Shown here: in pieces, positions 34,497-46,045 of the stretch
Layout of the letters: every line of letters begins with the position of its first letter
How positions within the stretch are numbered: position 1 is the first letter of the stretch
Assembly (NCBI GenBank): GCA_016648135.1
Contig: JADDOH010002323.1
Coordinates: 217,370-281,369 of the forward strand
Source: Agrypnia vestita
Lineage: Eukaryota; Arthropoda; Insecta; Trichoptera; Phryganeidae
Direction of reading: 5' to 3'
DNA length: 64,000 nucleotides
Notes under the pieces: generated by a model
Told to the model about the DNA's origin: nothing
Database searches by the model: none
Seen by the model: only the letters and a program-made list of their open reading frames with translations
Position numbers and translations under genes: made by a program

Positions 34497-35840
34497 ATGG
34501 AGGCAGGCCGCAACAAGACGGAAGGCCCGGACAAGCGCGAGCAGCTGCGGATAGAGTTCTACGCGACCTACGATGTCATGACCGGCATTCGGATCGCCGC
34601 CACTCTGGGCGGCTTCTTCGGCCTCATGGTCTTTCTGGTCATATACAAGAGTCGGAGCAAGTCGGTGAAGGCTCTCAAGGACCCCAAGATAGCGGAGATC
34701 GCCGCGGCCGCCGTGGCCGAGGAAGAAGCCGAAGAAGAGGAGAGGCAGCTGGCCTACGCCCTGGAAGAAGCCCTGGAAGCCCGCTTCTCCCTGGGAGCCG
34801 CCTCCCCCTGGCCGCACCGGGGGCCCCGCTTCTCCTCCGTGGGCGGGGGCTACAGCAGCTTGCTGGCTCCGCCGCGGCGCCTCAGCAAGCTGCGCGGAGA
34901 CAGCCTGCCCGGCTCCGCGCTCCGTTTCGACTGCAGACCGCCGTTCTTCGAGGACGACATCGAGATGACCGAGGCGGTCGACGACTCGTTCAACGCCCCG
35001 TCCGAGTACGTGAATCGGTTCCTGGCCGTGCCCGGCGGGTCCCGGCGGTACAGCGGCATGACCTGCTCCAGCTCCGGCAGCTCCTACCTGGAGCGGCGCG
35101 GCTCGTCCATCGTGTGCGCGCTGCCCAGCGTGCCGCCCGCTCCGCGGCCGCGCGCCGCCCGCCGCTGCGCGGCTCAGGAGCTGCCCAACCCCATCGACAT
35201 CCAGGTGATCCAGCCCACCCCGGAGCTGTCGCCGTGCGCGAGCGAGCGCGCCATCCTGCCCGGCCCCGCGCCCCTCGCCTCCCTCGGCAGCTGCGGAGTG
35301 TCGCTCAGTGTGGACTATAAAGATTACGACCTTCATTCGGTGGGGTCTGATTCCGTATTTTTCGACGAAGACGAGTGTTTAGATACGGACGACGAAATTG
35401 AACAATTTTCCACAGACAGTGACGAAAGTCTATCTTTTAAACATCGGGGACACCCGTCGGAAGAATCCAAAGAATTGCGGCCTCGGCGTCGTTCCAGGCA
35501 CATAGTGGGGAAGTCCGTTCCCGTGGCGTCCTCGCCGCCGCTGGGCCCGGCCGGGGACGCGGCCGCGGTGAGGAAGCACCGCTCCTTCCTGAGCAAGCCC
35601 CTGACCCGCGCGGCCCTGCGGCGACTGTCGCACCCCACCGTGATCGGCCGCCGGGGCTGCTCCACCATCAGCGGGGCGGTGCGGGAGGGCCCTTCCTCGC
35701 GGGCGCAGGACGTGGAGCTGGGATGCCGGCCTCCCGCGCCGGCCCCGCTGGCCTCTACGGGCAGCGTGGACCGCTCGACGCGCACTCCCTCTCCCCTGAA
35801 TCCCGAGCGCTGTTCCTGGTCGCGAGAGACTCTATTTTAA
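34497..35840 (+). CDS. Single-pass membrane protein of unknown function, 447 aa
   Basis: I do not recognise the family. The start is the first ATG in the long frame, 21 nt after the acceptor at 34475; a nearer ATG at 34487 is out of frame. The N-terminal ~30 residues are polar with an NKT sequon at residue 6. Residues 31-50 (GIRIAATLGGFFGLMVFLVI) form one membrane segment followed by basic residues (YKSRSKSVK), which predicts a cytoplasmic tail. Residues about 70-90 are Ala/Glu-rich and likely helical. The rest is Ser/Pro/Arg-rich and disordered, with an acidic patch at about 288-310 (FFDEDECLDTDDEIEQFSTD), basic stretches near 330 and 358-378, and a C-terminus ETLF that fits a class I PDZ ligand. 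The whole CDS lies in one exon and is much more GC-rich than its flanks, with strong third-position GC. It is undamaged, so probably an active host gene. Confidence 0.85.
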   Translation: MEAGRNKTEGPDKREQLRIEFYATYDVMTGIRIAATLGGFFGLMVFLVIYKSRSKSVKALKDPKIAEIAAAAVAEEEAEEEERQLAYALEEALEARFSLGAASPWPHRGPRFSSVGGGYSSLLAPPRRLSKLRGDSLPGSALRFDCRPPFFEDDIEMTEAVDDSFNAPSEYVNRFLAVPGGSRRYSGMTCSSSGSSYLERRGSSIVCALPSVPPAPRPRAARRCAAQELPNPIDIQVIQPTPELSPCASERAILPGPAPLASLGSCGVSLSVDYKDYDLHSVGSDSVFFDEDECLDTDDEIEQFSTDSDESLSFKHRGHPSEESKELRPRRRSRHIVGKSVPVASSPPLGPAGDAAAVRKHRSFLSKPLTRAALRRLSHPTVIGRRGCSTISGAVREGPSSRAQDVELGCRPPAPAPLASTGSVDRSTRTPSPLNPERCSWSRETLF

Positions 35841-36046
35841 TTGTGTTAGTGCATCGAAGTAGTTTTGGTACTGTTATAATGTGACTGTTACTACATTAAC
35901 TTACCGCACCTGCGAGGAACATGAGGGTACACATATCGCATTGGCTATAGCGCACATATAGATATTTTTTTACCGATGATCTAGATACTTAGAGAATAAC
36001 ATTTTAAATAACTGTTTGTAAATGTTGTATATTTAAAAAGTACTCT

Positions 36047-36052
36047 AATAAA
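36047..36052 (+). terminator. Poly(A) signal AATAAA of the 34497 gene
   Basis: AATAAA lies 207 nt after the stop codon at 35838-35840, followed by a GT/T-rich stretch (cgttgttt). The 3' UTR between is AT-rich. Further downstream signals are possible. Confidence 0.5.
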
Positions 36053-36600
36053 CGTTGTTTAGGGTAAACTGTAATGATCTATTAATAATAGCTTGTCGTT
36101 TGTAGATAGTTATACAAATGTTATACGTGTGTTATTATCTCTCGGCATTGATTTCTGTATCAAAATTAATGTTCGATGTGTGAATAATATCTCTGCAAAT
36201 GTCCCCGAATATTGGATAATCTAAGAAACCTGTGTTGTCAAATAATAGAAAATATTTATCTAAATTAGTGGAACACTAATTAGACGTTACTCCTTCATTC
36301 AGTCTGATTTTATTTACCTGTTTTATGGTCTGTGAGCACTTTCTCACTTTTTATCAGGGTAAAATTAACAATGTACTCTTAAATAATATTCAAATCAATC
36401 GACTTACGCATTGTATATCACAAGTACATAATCAAAACCATTGCATTTTTATATAATTATGAAAAGTTTAACACATGTAGGTACTTATCAAAATGTGAAA
36501 AATCACATGTGAAAACAAATAAAAGACAATCATCGAGACTTCTGCTTAAGTACCTACAAGCTAAGTTCCATTTAAGTTTTCTAATCCGGGGCCTCCACAG

Positions 36601-36738
36601 CTATTCCTCCTTATTGTCACTCAAGCTTTTGTACCTGCTCAAGTTGGTAGTATGGCTGCAAGCACACAGCAAGCAGTGGAATCCATTAGCAAAATTGTGG
36701 CCGCATGCGTGCAGTGCATGGAAACAATAAATGGATAG
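36601..36738 (+). CDS. Candidate terminal coding exon, 45 codons
   Basis: After a fair acceptor (gcctccacag, ending 36600) the frame reads LFLLIVTQAFVPAQVGS, then MAASTQQAVESISKIVAACV and QCMETING-stop. The residue pattern is amphipathic and protein-like, with normal codon use, in an otherwise AT-rich and stop-filled region. An AATAAA overlaps the last codons (36725-36730). It lies 550 bp beyond the poly(A) signal of the preceding gene, so it would belong to a separate transcript or an alternative end. No family is recognised and no partner exon is seen. It could be chance. Confidence 0.25.
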   Translation, partial: LFLLIVTQAFVPAQVGSMAASTQQAVESISKIVAACVQCMETING

Positions 36739-36739
36739 T

Positions 36740-38310
36740 TTGCTTACTCCATAACATAGATCTTAGAGGGAGAAATAATGTTTCGGTGCATAGAGTTAAT
36801 TTTCTTTTATTTTCATTATAATTTCATTATTGAATGTCATAAGAGGGACCATCTATGAACACAGATTGATAAATTTGAAAGCTAACAAAATGAATTGCTT
36901 GCAAATATTTTAAACAACGGCATGTTAAAGGCATGTTAAAGTTGTATTTTTATAAAAAAAAAAGTATTTTATGAGCCGAGTAAAGATATCCAATGTGTGA
37001 AATTATTTATGTAATAAGCCCCTAGTATTTCAATTTTTTTTCATAAATACATAATTAGAAACATTATTCATATTGTACTCTTTTTTTGTTTTTGCCAAAA
37101 TGAATATTTTTAAAATGTACCTATTTTATGTAATTTAAATATTGAATGTGTATCTTATAGCTCTGGGGAAATTTGATTTTGATTATTGATATCCACAATA
37201 CCCAATTGTTTTCTAAATTCCATTAGGATAGCTTTCAAGCTTTGTAAAATAATGAGAAAGTAAATCAAAATTCGAAGCATGTTTGCATTTAGCCATTGGA
37301 CAGAAATAACCTATGCTCTTGGCATACATTATATTGATGCACTCACTTACAAGATTATAAAATGTTGCAATACAACAAATGTTTGATCTCTGTCATGTTA
37401 GAGGAAAAATATGTTTTCCCCACAAAACAGGAAACAGAAAACTAAGTCCGGTCTTAGTATTTAAAAACATATTTTCCTCATAACCTAAATAATTGTGGAT
37501 ATATACAGCATGAGTAATATCTATCATTCTTCCATTATTGTGTTTCAAAAAAGTTCCAAATTTTTTGTTGATCCCATTTCCATTTTAAAAAACAAAATAT
37601 TGCGTGTTATATGCAAGTTTTAGTAGAACCACGAATTTGTAAACTCCACAACTCTTTTATACATGTAGGTACATACATACCTACTTTTATATATCAGTTA
37701 AGTTCTCGAGAATAAATTACGGTTGTGCCTAGATCGCAGACATTAAACTTTTTTTTTCATAAAATTTTACTACTTAGATGATATCACAATTCTTCTTTAA
37801 TTTTCTCTATGAAAGCTGCAAACCTTGCCAGCCTCATTCTTTACCAGGCTACTGAGTTTTTTAAAACAATGTCTGATATTAGCAAGAAAATGTGGTGTTT
37901 CAATTTGCCAGCCAAGTTTACATTGTGTATCGATTAGCAAAACAATGAAAATTCCTTAAATCAACATAAATTATATCACTGTTCTATTTGCATCAGAATG
38001 CTTGTTGTAAATCATCATCTGCATAGATTAGACAGTCTGTTTTGAATTATTAATAATAATAATTTAAATTAGATATTTATTTTGACGTTTGTATACAAAA
38101 TCATTGAAAAATAAAACAGAGCACACTTCAAATTTTAACTCTATTGGCTAATGGTCAAGTGTAGGAGTGCTGAAGTTTTATATAATAGATAGAGGAAATG
38201 ACTGAAGTGAAAGAGTGAATCTATAAAGAGAACATCCATTTACGATATAAGACTAAGATGAAAATCACTATGAAAGGCGACAGATCTTATAGGCAGTAAG
38301 AAAACTGCAT
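36740..38310. other. AT-rich intergenic DNA
   Basis: No gene recognised. A hairpin with ~17-bp arms (gaggaaaaatatgtttt at 37401-37417 against 37463-37479) is the only structure. Confidence 0.45.
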
Positions 38311-38314
38311 TTTC

Positions 38315-40340
38315 TTCTTCTGTAAGTGTCCTGTAGGGTCTCCCCGATGTTGACGATCACCTGAGAGAAACTATCTCTACCTTAGTAGAGCAGCAGCTCC
38401 TCGATTCTTCCGATCTCTGTTCATTCTCGGTTATTTATAAGCCAAGGCAGCTGTTTTCTTCCAACTCCTCTGCAGTCTTTGACAACCAACTGAAGTAGGG
38501 TATATTTTTCCCCTCTCATAATGTGACCAAAATACAATATCTTACAGAGCTCGATTGTTGCAAACAATTCTCTTTAGACATTGGCTCACTGTGTAAGACT
38601 TCGGCACTAGTTATCATGTCGGTCCAGGATATCCTTGACAAACGCCTCTAAGCAGTTTATAGTGCCAACCTTGAGGGTCATGCTTCAACACCATAGAGTA
38701 GAACCGAACACACATAACATTTGATCAACCTTTGCCTGAGCTTCAGATTAATATCATCATTACATAAAAGATTTTTCATTTTATTAAATGATGCACATAA
38801 ATATTAAATGATGACTAATTTATACGTCAGGGCCCAAGTTTTCAGTAATGATACTGCCCAAGTACTTGAAGTGTTATACTCTCTCTATTTCAACACCTCT
38901 CAGCTAAAACTTCGAATCTGAATGACCCTCTGGACTAAAAACCATCAATTTAGTCTTGCTGATGTTGATACTCAAACCAAAGTGTTCTCCAATAATATCG
39001 ATTTTATCACGCAGAATTTAAAATTCTATGTTATCAGTCAGTAAAACAGTATCATCTGCATATCTAATATTGTGATTATGCCATTGTTCTTTACGCCGAC
39101 GTCTACGTAAGACAGCGCTTGCTTGAATACCATGTCAGAGTGCATATTAAACAAAGTAGATGAGAGCACACATCCCTTATCTACTCCACGCTTAATGGGA
39201 ATACTTTGCGAAATTGTTCCATTTCCTAGTTTGATGATGGCATTTTGGTCCCAATACAAGTTATTAATTATATATTCTTACATCTTTTTCGTTGACATCG
39301 CATCTTTGAAGCATTCCAATTAGTTGTGTGTCTGTCTGTCGGTCAAATGTTTTCACGTAGTCGATAAAGCAAACATAAACATCCTTTCTCTGGTCATAAC
39401 ACTTTTGCAGTGTGATGTTGATTATCGTCAATGCTTCACAGGTACCGAAGCCATTTGGGACCCAAACAGAGTATCATCCAAGTCACATTCGCATTTCATT
39501 CTTATTGTATCAGGTATAATCTCCAGAAATAATTTCAATATATGACTCAGTAGGCTAATAAGACGGTAGTCATTTAATTTTTTCAGGTGTTGAGCAGGTT
39601 GATAAATAATTATGTCAACCGGTCTTGGGGGATAATCCCTAAGTCATATACAGTGTCTGGTGCCCGGTGTCGAAGCCTTTGATAGCATTTTATTTTTTGT
39701 ATTTTTTTTTTTTAATAATTATGTATTTTTGGTATTTTTCTTTAAAATTTTGGCAAAATACTTAGCGTAATATTGATCCATTGTTTTATCTTTCAAATAA
39801 GACCTCTTTGATATTTATAGGACCTCTACATGGTACATATTAGTAATTTGACACACCATTTCCATTTCATTATGGCTGGAGGAAAATGACGTATAGGGGG
39901 TGTTTTGTCAATGAAATTGGTTATATTTTATGCTTTTAAAGGCTCCGGCACATGTCACCGGACACACTATATTATTGAACAGATTATTAGGCAGTCAATA
40001 TTACATATTTTCTTTGATCAATTTAATAACCTCCACAGGAATTTCATTGGGCCCATAGGCCTTTCAATTCTTTTCAGTTGATATGGCGTGTAAAGATTTT
40101 AATGTAGCAGGACCTTGATCGTCTTCTGGTATTTCAATGTCGGTGCGAGAGTCATGAAAAGGAGTTTTGATATAATTTTCCCATGTTTTTAAAATAGTGG
40201 AGTCATCCAGAATCAGATTGTATTGTTCCAGTTCTTCAGATTGTTTCTTTATCCTTTCTTCCTTGGCTCTCTTGATCTCTCGCTTTACATTCCTTCGAAG
40301 TTTTTTGTAATCGTAACTACATATTGCCACCCTTGGCACC
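38315..40340 (-). pseudogene. Non-LTR retrotransposon ORF2 (RT part), decayed
   Basis: Read on the minus strand from 40340: a Lys/Glu-rich linker (YDYKKLRRNVKREIKRAKEE), then much lower down the RT block IPIKRGVDKGCVLSSTLFNM (39130-39200) and NIRYADDTVLLTDNI, with the catalytic YADD encoded at 39051-39062. The C-terminal part (LLYGVEA near 38690, then SWTDMITSAEVL) runs to about 38315. YADD and the preceding R-G-V-x-K/Q-G-C-V-L-S motif B identify a reverse transcriptase. The frame changes repeatedly and the APE endonuclease end is missing or unrecognisable, so the copy is 5'-truncated and dead. The clade was not assigned. Confidence 0.7.
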
Positions 40341-40429
40341 AGCTACTCTACGTTGTTCCATCAAATGCAATATGTGATCTGCAGGGGCATGCAGTGAGAA
40401 CAAGAAGGATGACATTTATTTAGACATAT

Positions 40430-41718
40430 ATTTTGGAAGAAAAAAAATCAAAATTAAATATCTCTCTGGAATGTTATCAAATATTAAAATCTTAATATGT
40501 TAATTTTTGTGTTAGGAATATTACGAGAAATATTTTTTATTTCGGTTTCTTTTCAAAATATATGCTTAGGAAAAAGTCACGCTTCTTGTTCTCATTGCAC
40601 GCCCTGGTGATCTGTCATCCGTGGTTTTTTAAGGGTTTTCTTTTCTGCAGACTTCAAATATTCTACGCTTGTATTTTGTACTGTATCCTTGCTTAGAGCT
40701 CGCAAATGTTAAAATAAAGTGTACAAGAAAAAAGGAAGTCCAGTTAGTAAAAAATATTTAAATGAATCTGAAAACATAAATCTCACGATTACGTAATACA
40801 AAAAAGGGAAAAATAGTATGAGGATAACATTGTATAGAGTTGGTTATTTTATGGAATCGGGATGGATAGATGATATTGATAAGCTAATGACTGCTAAAAG
40901 CTGAGGTTGAGGCTTTGTACATCTCAATCACAGTTATTATACTTAACAGAGATATTTGAAAATAGCAGAAAAGTCTTTTCTGTCATTCCCATTTTTCTAA
41001 ATGTTATTTATAATAAATGTAGAGTGAGGTACCTACCTATAACACATGAGGGAAAAAATTATTACGCCGTCATCAACTTGGTTTATAGTAATCATTCATT
41101 TTTGTTTTTTCCGCCAATCAAATAACCTGTTTTCGTAGAAATCTATGATTTTTACAAAAAATTACTGTAATCCAAGTTGATACAAGCAGCCCTAAGGAAT
41201 AAATGGGGTTTATTAAATTAAGAATGAATTTTAATAACTTTTGATGAGTGGATAATCGTATAATACTAATGTGACCTTGAAATTTTATAAAGGAAAACAA
41301 CAAGACTGAAGATGGAAAAAACTATGTCAAGACATGATTGTGGGCCGCTTATTCCTCAGCGTGATGATATGTATATAGATGTGTGTTCGCCACATAAAAC
41401 TATAATATAAAAATATTTCCAGGAAAATACATCTGTGTGTACGTACGTATTTAAAAAAAATAATGCCTGCATATTTATTAATAATGAAATAAATACGTAC
41501 TTGTAATTTTAATAATAATTCTGTTTTCTTATTCGGCCTTACACAGATCTGAACTTCATTCACAAATATTTTCGAACAAATAATATTTTCAATATTAATT
41601 TCTGGTGCTAAGTATATATTTATTTTTCATATTTTTAATGCATTTTTAGGGTTAAATGTTTTACTGTTTCAAGCAGAGGACACTTTGGCGAATAAAAGTA
41701 ATCAGTTTAATTAATAGT
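40430..41718. other. AT-rich intergenic DNA
   Basis: No gene or element end recognised. Short open frames have no coding character. Confidence 0.45.
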
Positions 41719-41722
41719 TTTA

Positions 41723-41899
41723 GGCTGGCGCCACACCACACAGATATTACGCTGCATCTTTTTAGTTGCAGAACACCGTTATATTTCTTTCCATATAATA
41801 TGCACTAATCAAACACACTTTGCAGATGATCGGTCGACCCATTTGCTTTGCCGTGTTAAAAAAGACGCAGCGGAAGATCCGCACAGTGTCTCGCCGGCC
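41723..41899. mobile_element. MITE, family X, copy 1
   Basis: Inverted ends ggctggcgccacac on the left and gtgtctcgccggcc on the right, with TTA directly repeated outside both (41720-41722 and 41900-41902). It shares with copies at 53368-53547 and 53760-53920 a gatc-gtcgac/gatcgaccgatcat block, a gtgtttgat block and an aagacgcagcggaagat block. Non-coding, ~177 bp. Confidence 0.75.
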
Positions 41900-41902
41900 T
41901 TA

Positions 41903-42670
41903 AGCCATGTATTCACTAGGGGACAAATAGCACAGCATTCCGCGCGGCATGTCGCATGAACATCTACGTTCATGTTTCGGGGACAATGACGCGGTCATTT
42001 GACGTGTACACACCGGGACTCACATATCTTGTCGCGGAAATGTCACCCGATGAGGTTATGATGACAGCTGCGGTATCTATTTACACTTCATTTAGCGAAA
42101 ACGGGGTTCCGCGCAATTCGAAATGTTTTTTGGGTCGCAATTTCAAATTAACGAGGTTTTACTGTAGTAAATTGAATATTATTAAAAACAAGGTCCTTTT
42201 TGCAAATAATTATTGTTTTCCACACATCGCGGAAATGTCGCCCTATGAGGATATGATGACAGCTGAGTATCCATTTATGTTATTGAGTTTATCGAAACAT
42301 AAGAGGAGAAAAAGGTGGTGGATGCGAAATTATTTAATGCAAAGAGAAAAAAGGACGGATATTCTATGCGATCTTCGATCAATACAGCTCGATGAGTTCA
42401 AGAACAATTTCGTTTCCCCACATTGTCATCTTGATAGGTACAGCGCATGCGTATTCACTTGTAAACATACCACGTGGTACTGACGCTCCGCGTAATGTTG
42501 CAGTGAGCTCTCTCGGGTACCGTGCGCATGGCAACGTTGCCACAGCACGTAAAAATGCCACGCTATGTTGTGCGTGACGTCGCGGAACAGTGCACAACGT
42601 TGCAATGTCACGTAGACTCTATGCCGCGCGTGCTGTTGAGGGATAATTTGTCCCCTAGTGAATACTTGGC
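41903..42670 (+). mobile_element. PIF/Harbinger-type element (family Z) with TTA(A) flanks
   Basis: The ends are ~27-bp inverted repeats: gccatgtattcactaggg (41904 on) and the complement of gccaagtattcactaggg ending at 42670. Each is flanked by TTAA (41900-41903 and 42671-42674). The interior carries a 175-codon frame with a PIF/Harbinger-like N-terminal segment. The left TTA also serves as the right duplication of MITE X copy 1, so the two elements abut. A 3-bp TWA target fits Harbinger and a 4-bp TTAA target would fit piggyBac; the protein favours the former. Confidence 0.6.
41956..42483 (+). pseudogene. Fragment of a Harbinger-like transposase N-terminus, 175 codons
   Basis: The C-terminal half reads KHKRRKRWWMRNYLMQREKR, close to the (R/K)RRWW-x-RPW-(I/L)-x-x-R N-terminal motif of insect HARBI1-like transposases, followed by an aliphatic/acidic segment ending near an EFKNNF motif (family pattern E-x-F-x-N-(F/Y)-x-R-M). 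No DDE catalytic domain follows, so the element cannot be autonomous. The first half contains a direct internal repeat of about 50 bp (42030-42080 and 42226-42276) encoding AEMSPDEVMMTA and AEMSPYEDMMTA. The frame is probably a remnant kept open by chance. Confidence 0.45.
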
Positions 42671-42789
42671 TTAATCTGCATTGTACATTGCAAATGAATA
42701 TTGATTTAATTTCCATCTATTTATTAATTGAATTATATTATTATTATTAAAAGGATATAAATTAAATAAAACAATCTGACTATTTTTCT

Positions 42790-43800
42790 TTTTCTATGCA
42801 ATCTCCCTTAAAATCTATACATTTCTTAGTGTCAAAATCATCTTTGAAATACTGTCAAAAAAATATATATTTCTCTTTGCCCTCAAAACGGACCCAAATC
42901 ACCTCCTTTCTTCATCGTAAGAAAAAAATTCCCCTTAGCTCCCATTTTAAATTTGGGAACAAATAATAATCGTTAGGAGCCAGGTCTGCACTGGTAGGGT
43001 GGATGGGCGAGTGATTCAAAGCCACACCTATGTAGAGCAATTATCGCAACATTGATCTTACCGTCATTGAAATGGTGTGTCGTCTTGCAAGAGCAACACA
43101 CCCTTTGTCCATTTTCACCACCTTTTTTTCTTGGTGGCATCATTTAATTGTTCCAGTAACCTAGCACTAAATCTCCGGTTATGAAGATGTCCTTTTCTTA
43201 TGGTCAACCAATAAAACTCCCTCAATGTCCAAAAATTCGCAGCTATCAACTTTCCATCAGACACCTAAAACTTCTTAGGGGGTGGTCTTCATTATGCCAT
43301 TACATTGACTCTTATGCTATTGCATAGATTCTTGTTTGGACTCAGGTTCAAAATAATAAACTCGAGTTTCATCTTCAGTAATAATTTTCTCCAAAATGGG
43401 ATTAGGGTGTTCACCACCCAGCTCCAAAAAATGCTTTGATATGTGAATTCGTTACTTTTTCTAAGGTGATGTGAACATTCTTGGCATCCACCTTGCACTG
43501 ACTTTTGTCATGTCAATATGCTTGTGTAGGATTCTCAAAATTATTGTTTCTGATACTCCTACTAATGCGTAAAGCTGCTTCTTCTTCAGATGAGCATCAT
43601 CTAATTTTAATATTTCAACTTTTTTAACGATATTGGATATGGTGCCGGTACAATATGAAGTCGCCCTGGGTGGGGGTCATCTTCTGTTGACTCTCTACCA
43701 TCTTTAAAAAGATCATGCCTTTGTAAATCATGGTTTTACCAGGGCAGTGATCCCATAAATAGCTTCCGTCTCACTCATTAAGGTTTGAAGATATTTTCCT
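42790..43800 (-). pseudogene. Tc1/mariner-superfamily transposase pseudogene
   Basis: Fragments appear in order on the minus strand: an N-terminal FKDGRESTEDDPHPGR-like segment (about 43700-43650, HTH linker), a first catalytic region with EFIILNLSPNKNLCNSIRVN, then RPPPKKF-VSDGKLIAANFW, GHLHNRRFSARLLEQLNDA and WTKGVLLLQDDTPF (second Asp region, about 43060-43110), then a weak third region. The order and spacing are those of a mariner-like DDD transposase. Many stops and frameshifts are present. I saw no clean terminal inverted repeats. Confidence 0.7.
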
Positions 43801-43804
43801 TGCT

Positions 43805-45380
43805 TGATAAAGAACCATATAACAGCGCAATGTTCGATTTTCTACATAAGTAGTAGCAATTTTCTTCCAGATCGAGTTGTTTGCAGGGCAATATCCCGTA
43901 AACAAATGATATTTTAAGGCTGAGACTTGACGTATATATCCTTAATGAGATTCCAATTAGTATAATACTAAGCAAGTGAACATACCTCCCTCCCACAAGC
44001 TTTTGGACCTACCCTCGTAGCTATACATAAGAATGACGTTCATTTTTCAGTTCCACCTAAAATGGGTGCCAAAACTTTTTTCCATAAAAAATATGTTTTT
44101 GGCTATAAAATTGAAAATAACTTTCACTAAAAATGTCTATAATTTATTTTCTTTAAAATTTAATTATATTTATTGCAAAATAAATATTTGTTTTAACTTG
44201 TCCCAAATACCTACCTGCAGTTTGTACAGGGGGTAGTTTGGTGTGAAATTATTAGATCTATGAAAGATATTGCAAAAATTGATCTTCGTTGTTAAATAAT
44301 ATTGATTTGCAGATTGTGTAAATATTGATAATATTATGTACTGTTAACTGTTATTGTATAATTTACTGATATACCTACACATGACAAGTATAATATATTA
44401 ATAGTCTTCATTTCTGTAGAAGACGATTGTGTTGTATATGTTAATTGCAATAAATGTTGATAAAAATAATTTGTTTTCTTTCCATGACGGTTAGTTTAGA
44501 AATGGTGTGTACTTAATTTTGCAGTAGTAGTCAATATAAAACAGAGAGCCAACCCCAAATGAAATGGGAAATGGGATAAGAGAAACAGGAAGTTAATATA
44601 AGACAGAGAATAAATTTTAAAATTTAATACAAAATAAAATAAGTGTCATTAATCAAGTATCTTCATATATGCATATATGAAGTAAGAATGTTAATAATTG
44701 ATAAACAGTTAAATGGGATGTGCAGTTAAATATACGGACCCTGTCCCTATATTTTTTGTTTCATTCAAGTTAGGTATATAATATTTATATAATTATTTAA
44801 CCACTGTATCTAAATCTACATGTCAGTGAAGCTAAAAAAAACATTTTAGACTGGAAGAAATACGAAAAATAATGGATAATTAATTACTGCTAAATTCTGA
44901 ACTCTTAAATTTTTTTATTTTAAATCTCATATTTTTTTCTTATATGCAATAATATAATAATAACCCTCAAAATTTTAAAATATGTCTGAGTCTTAAACGA
45001 AAAGTCGTATTCTTTATTTGCAAAAATAGTTTAAACAAAAATCTATGCTTTTTTCATTCTGGCCCTCAAAAATCAAATAACCGGACCTATGTATTATGAA
45101 AAATATATATATTGTGGTTGGCTGTACTTTTCGGATTCGTATAAGTAATTTATTAAAAACAGCAACCTTCGATTTACTTCCCGGAAAATCTTTGCAAGAT
45201 TTGCTTGAGTTACACTTGATTTTAACTATTGCCTCCGCACGCTTAATTTAAATATGTATGTCTAAATATTATAAGCAATGAAAATATGTATATTATTGAG
45301 CAAACCAAACCAAATACGCGTGGTATAAAAGCATATATATATATGTTAACTTTGAGATTCTCACAGGTTGAATATAAAAG
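43805..45380. other. AT-rich intergenic DNA
   Basis: No gene or element recognised. Strongly AT-rich between 44050 and 45100. Confidence 0.45.
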
Positions 45381-45381
45381 A

Positions 45382-45846
45382 GGTAAATTTTCTCGATTAT
45401 CGTACGTCAGTTGGTCCTGAGAAGGACCGTTGTACTCCCGACGTATCAAACAGATCACACTGTTCATCTTCATTGTCAGTGAAGTGTCGCTCTTACACGT
45501 TCGTGACAACACGTTGTTTAAGGCCGACAACTCAGAGCCATGTAAATTCAGTTCGAAAAATTTTGTGGTCCTTTGTTTGCACTCCTTAAAATTCTATCTG
45601 TTTTTGGGGGGTTTGGCAATTTGTTCGGCGCTGATGAGTTTTTAATGTTTGTGTTAATTAATGGTGGGTGTAATTGGCAATTTATTCGGCGCTAATGAGT
45701 TTTTAATGTTTATATTAATGGTGGGTGTTTTCTGGAGAGTTGATGTGTTTTCTAATATACTGAGCCAGGTGTTCGGTACACCGGTCGGGAGTACAACGGT
45801 CCTTCTCAGGACCAACTGATGCGGAATAACCGAGAAAATTTACCTC

Positions 45847-45847
<1 letters not shown>
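45382..45847. mobile_element. Inverted pair of Penelope-type terminal repeats
   Basis: The end blocks (aggtaaattttctcgattat then gttggtcctgagaaggaccg and ttgtactcccgac, 45382-45438) recur in inverted order at 45785-45847. Next to the left block, the minus strand reads a gaagatgaacagtg-gatctgtt block related to the PLE-A terminal repeat at 22445-22470, here with a degenerate gatacgtcggg instead of gaaacgtcggc. The ~330-bp centre has no coding frame but repeats a gcgct(g/a)atgagttttta block twice. Probably an internally deleted Penelope-like insertion. Confidence 0.5.

Positions 45848-45849
<2 letters not shown>

Positions 45850-45878
<29 letters not shown>
45850..45878. repeat. (AT)n microsatellite
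   Basis: Alternating TA repeat of about 28 bp directly beside the inverted Penelope-type repeat pair. Confidence 0.9.
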
Positions 45879-45892
45879 CCAAATAATAAAAA

Positions 45893-46045
45893 AATATTTT
45901 AAATGCCGTCACCGAGGATTACTAATTTAATATGTACTGAATTCTAGATTTGTGTTTTTTTCTCTTCCAAAATCATGTTTCCTATAAATTTATAGGCTAT
46001 GTTTCCTATAAAATCTCCAATTCAGTAAATTTTAATAATTTGATT
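45893..46045. repeat. Foldback FB2, truncated copy 2
   Basis: Shares gtcaccgaggatt-ctaattta and the ccaaaatcatgtttcctat block with 31465-31580, but the closing arm is missing. Confidence 0.55.

Noticed and set aside
34455..35785. Long frames on the minus strand and in other plus frames over the 34497 gene
   Set aside because: They are shadows of a GC-rich exon; only the 447-codon frame has a membrane segment, varied composition and a splice acceptor in place.
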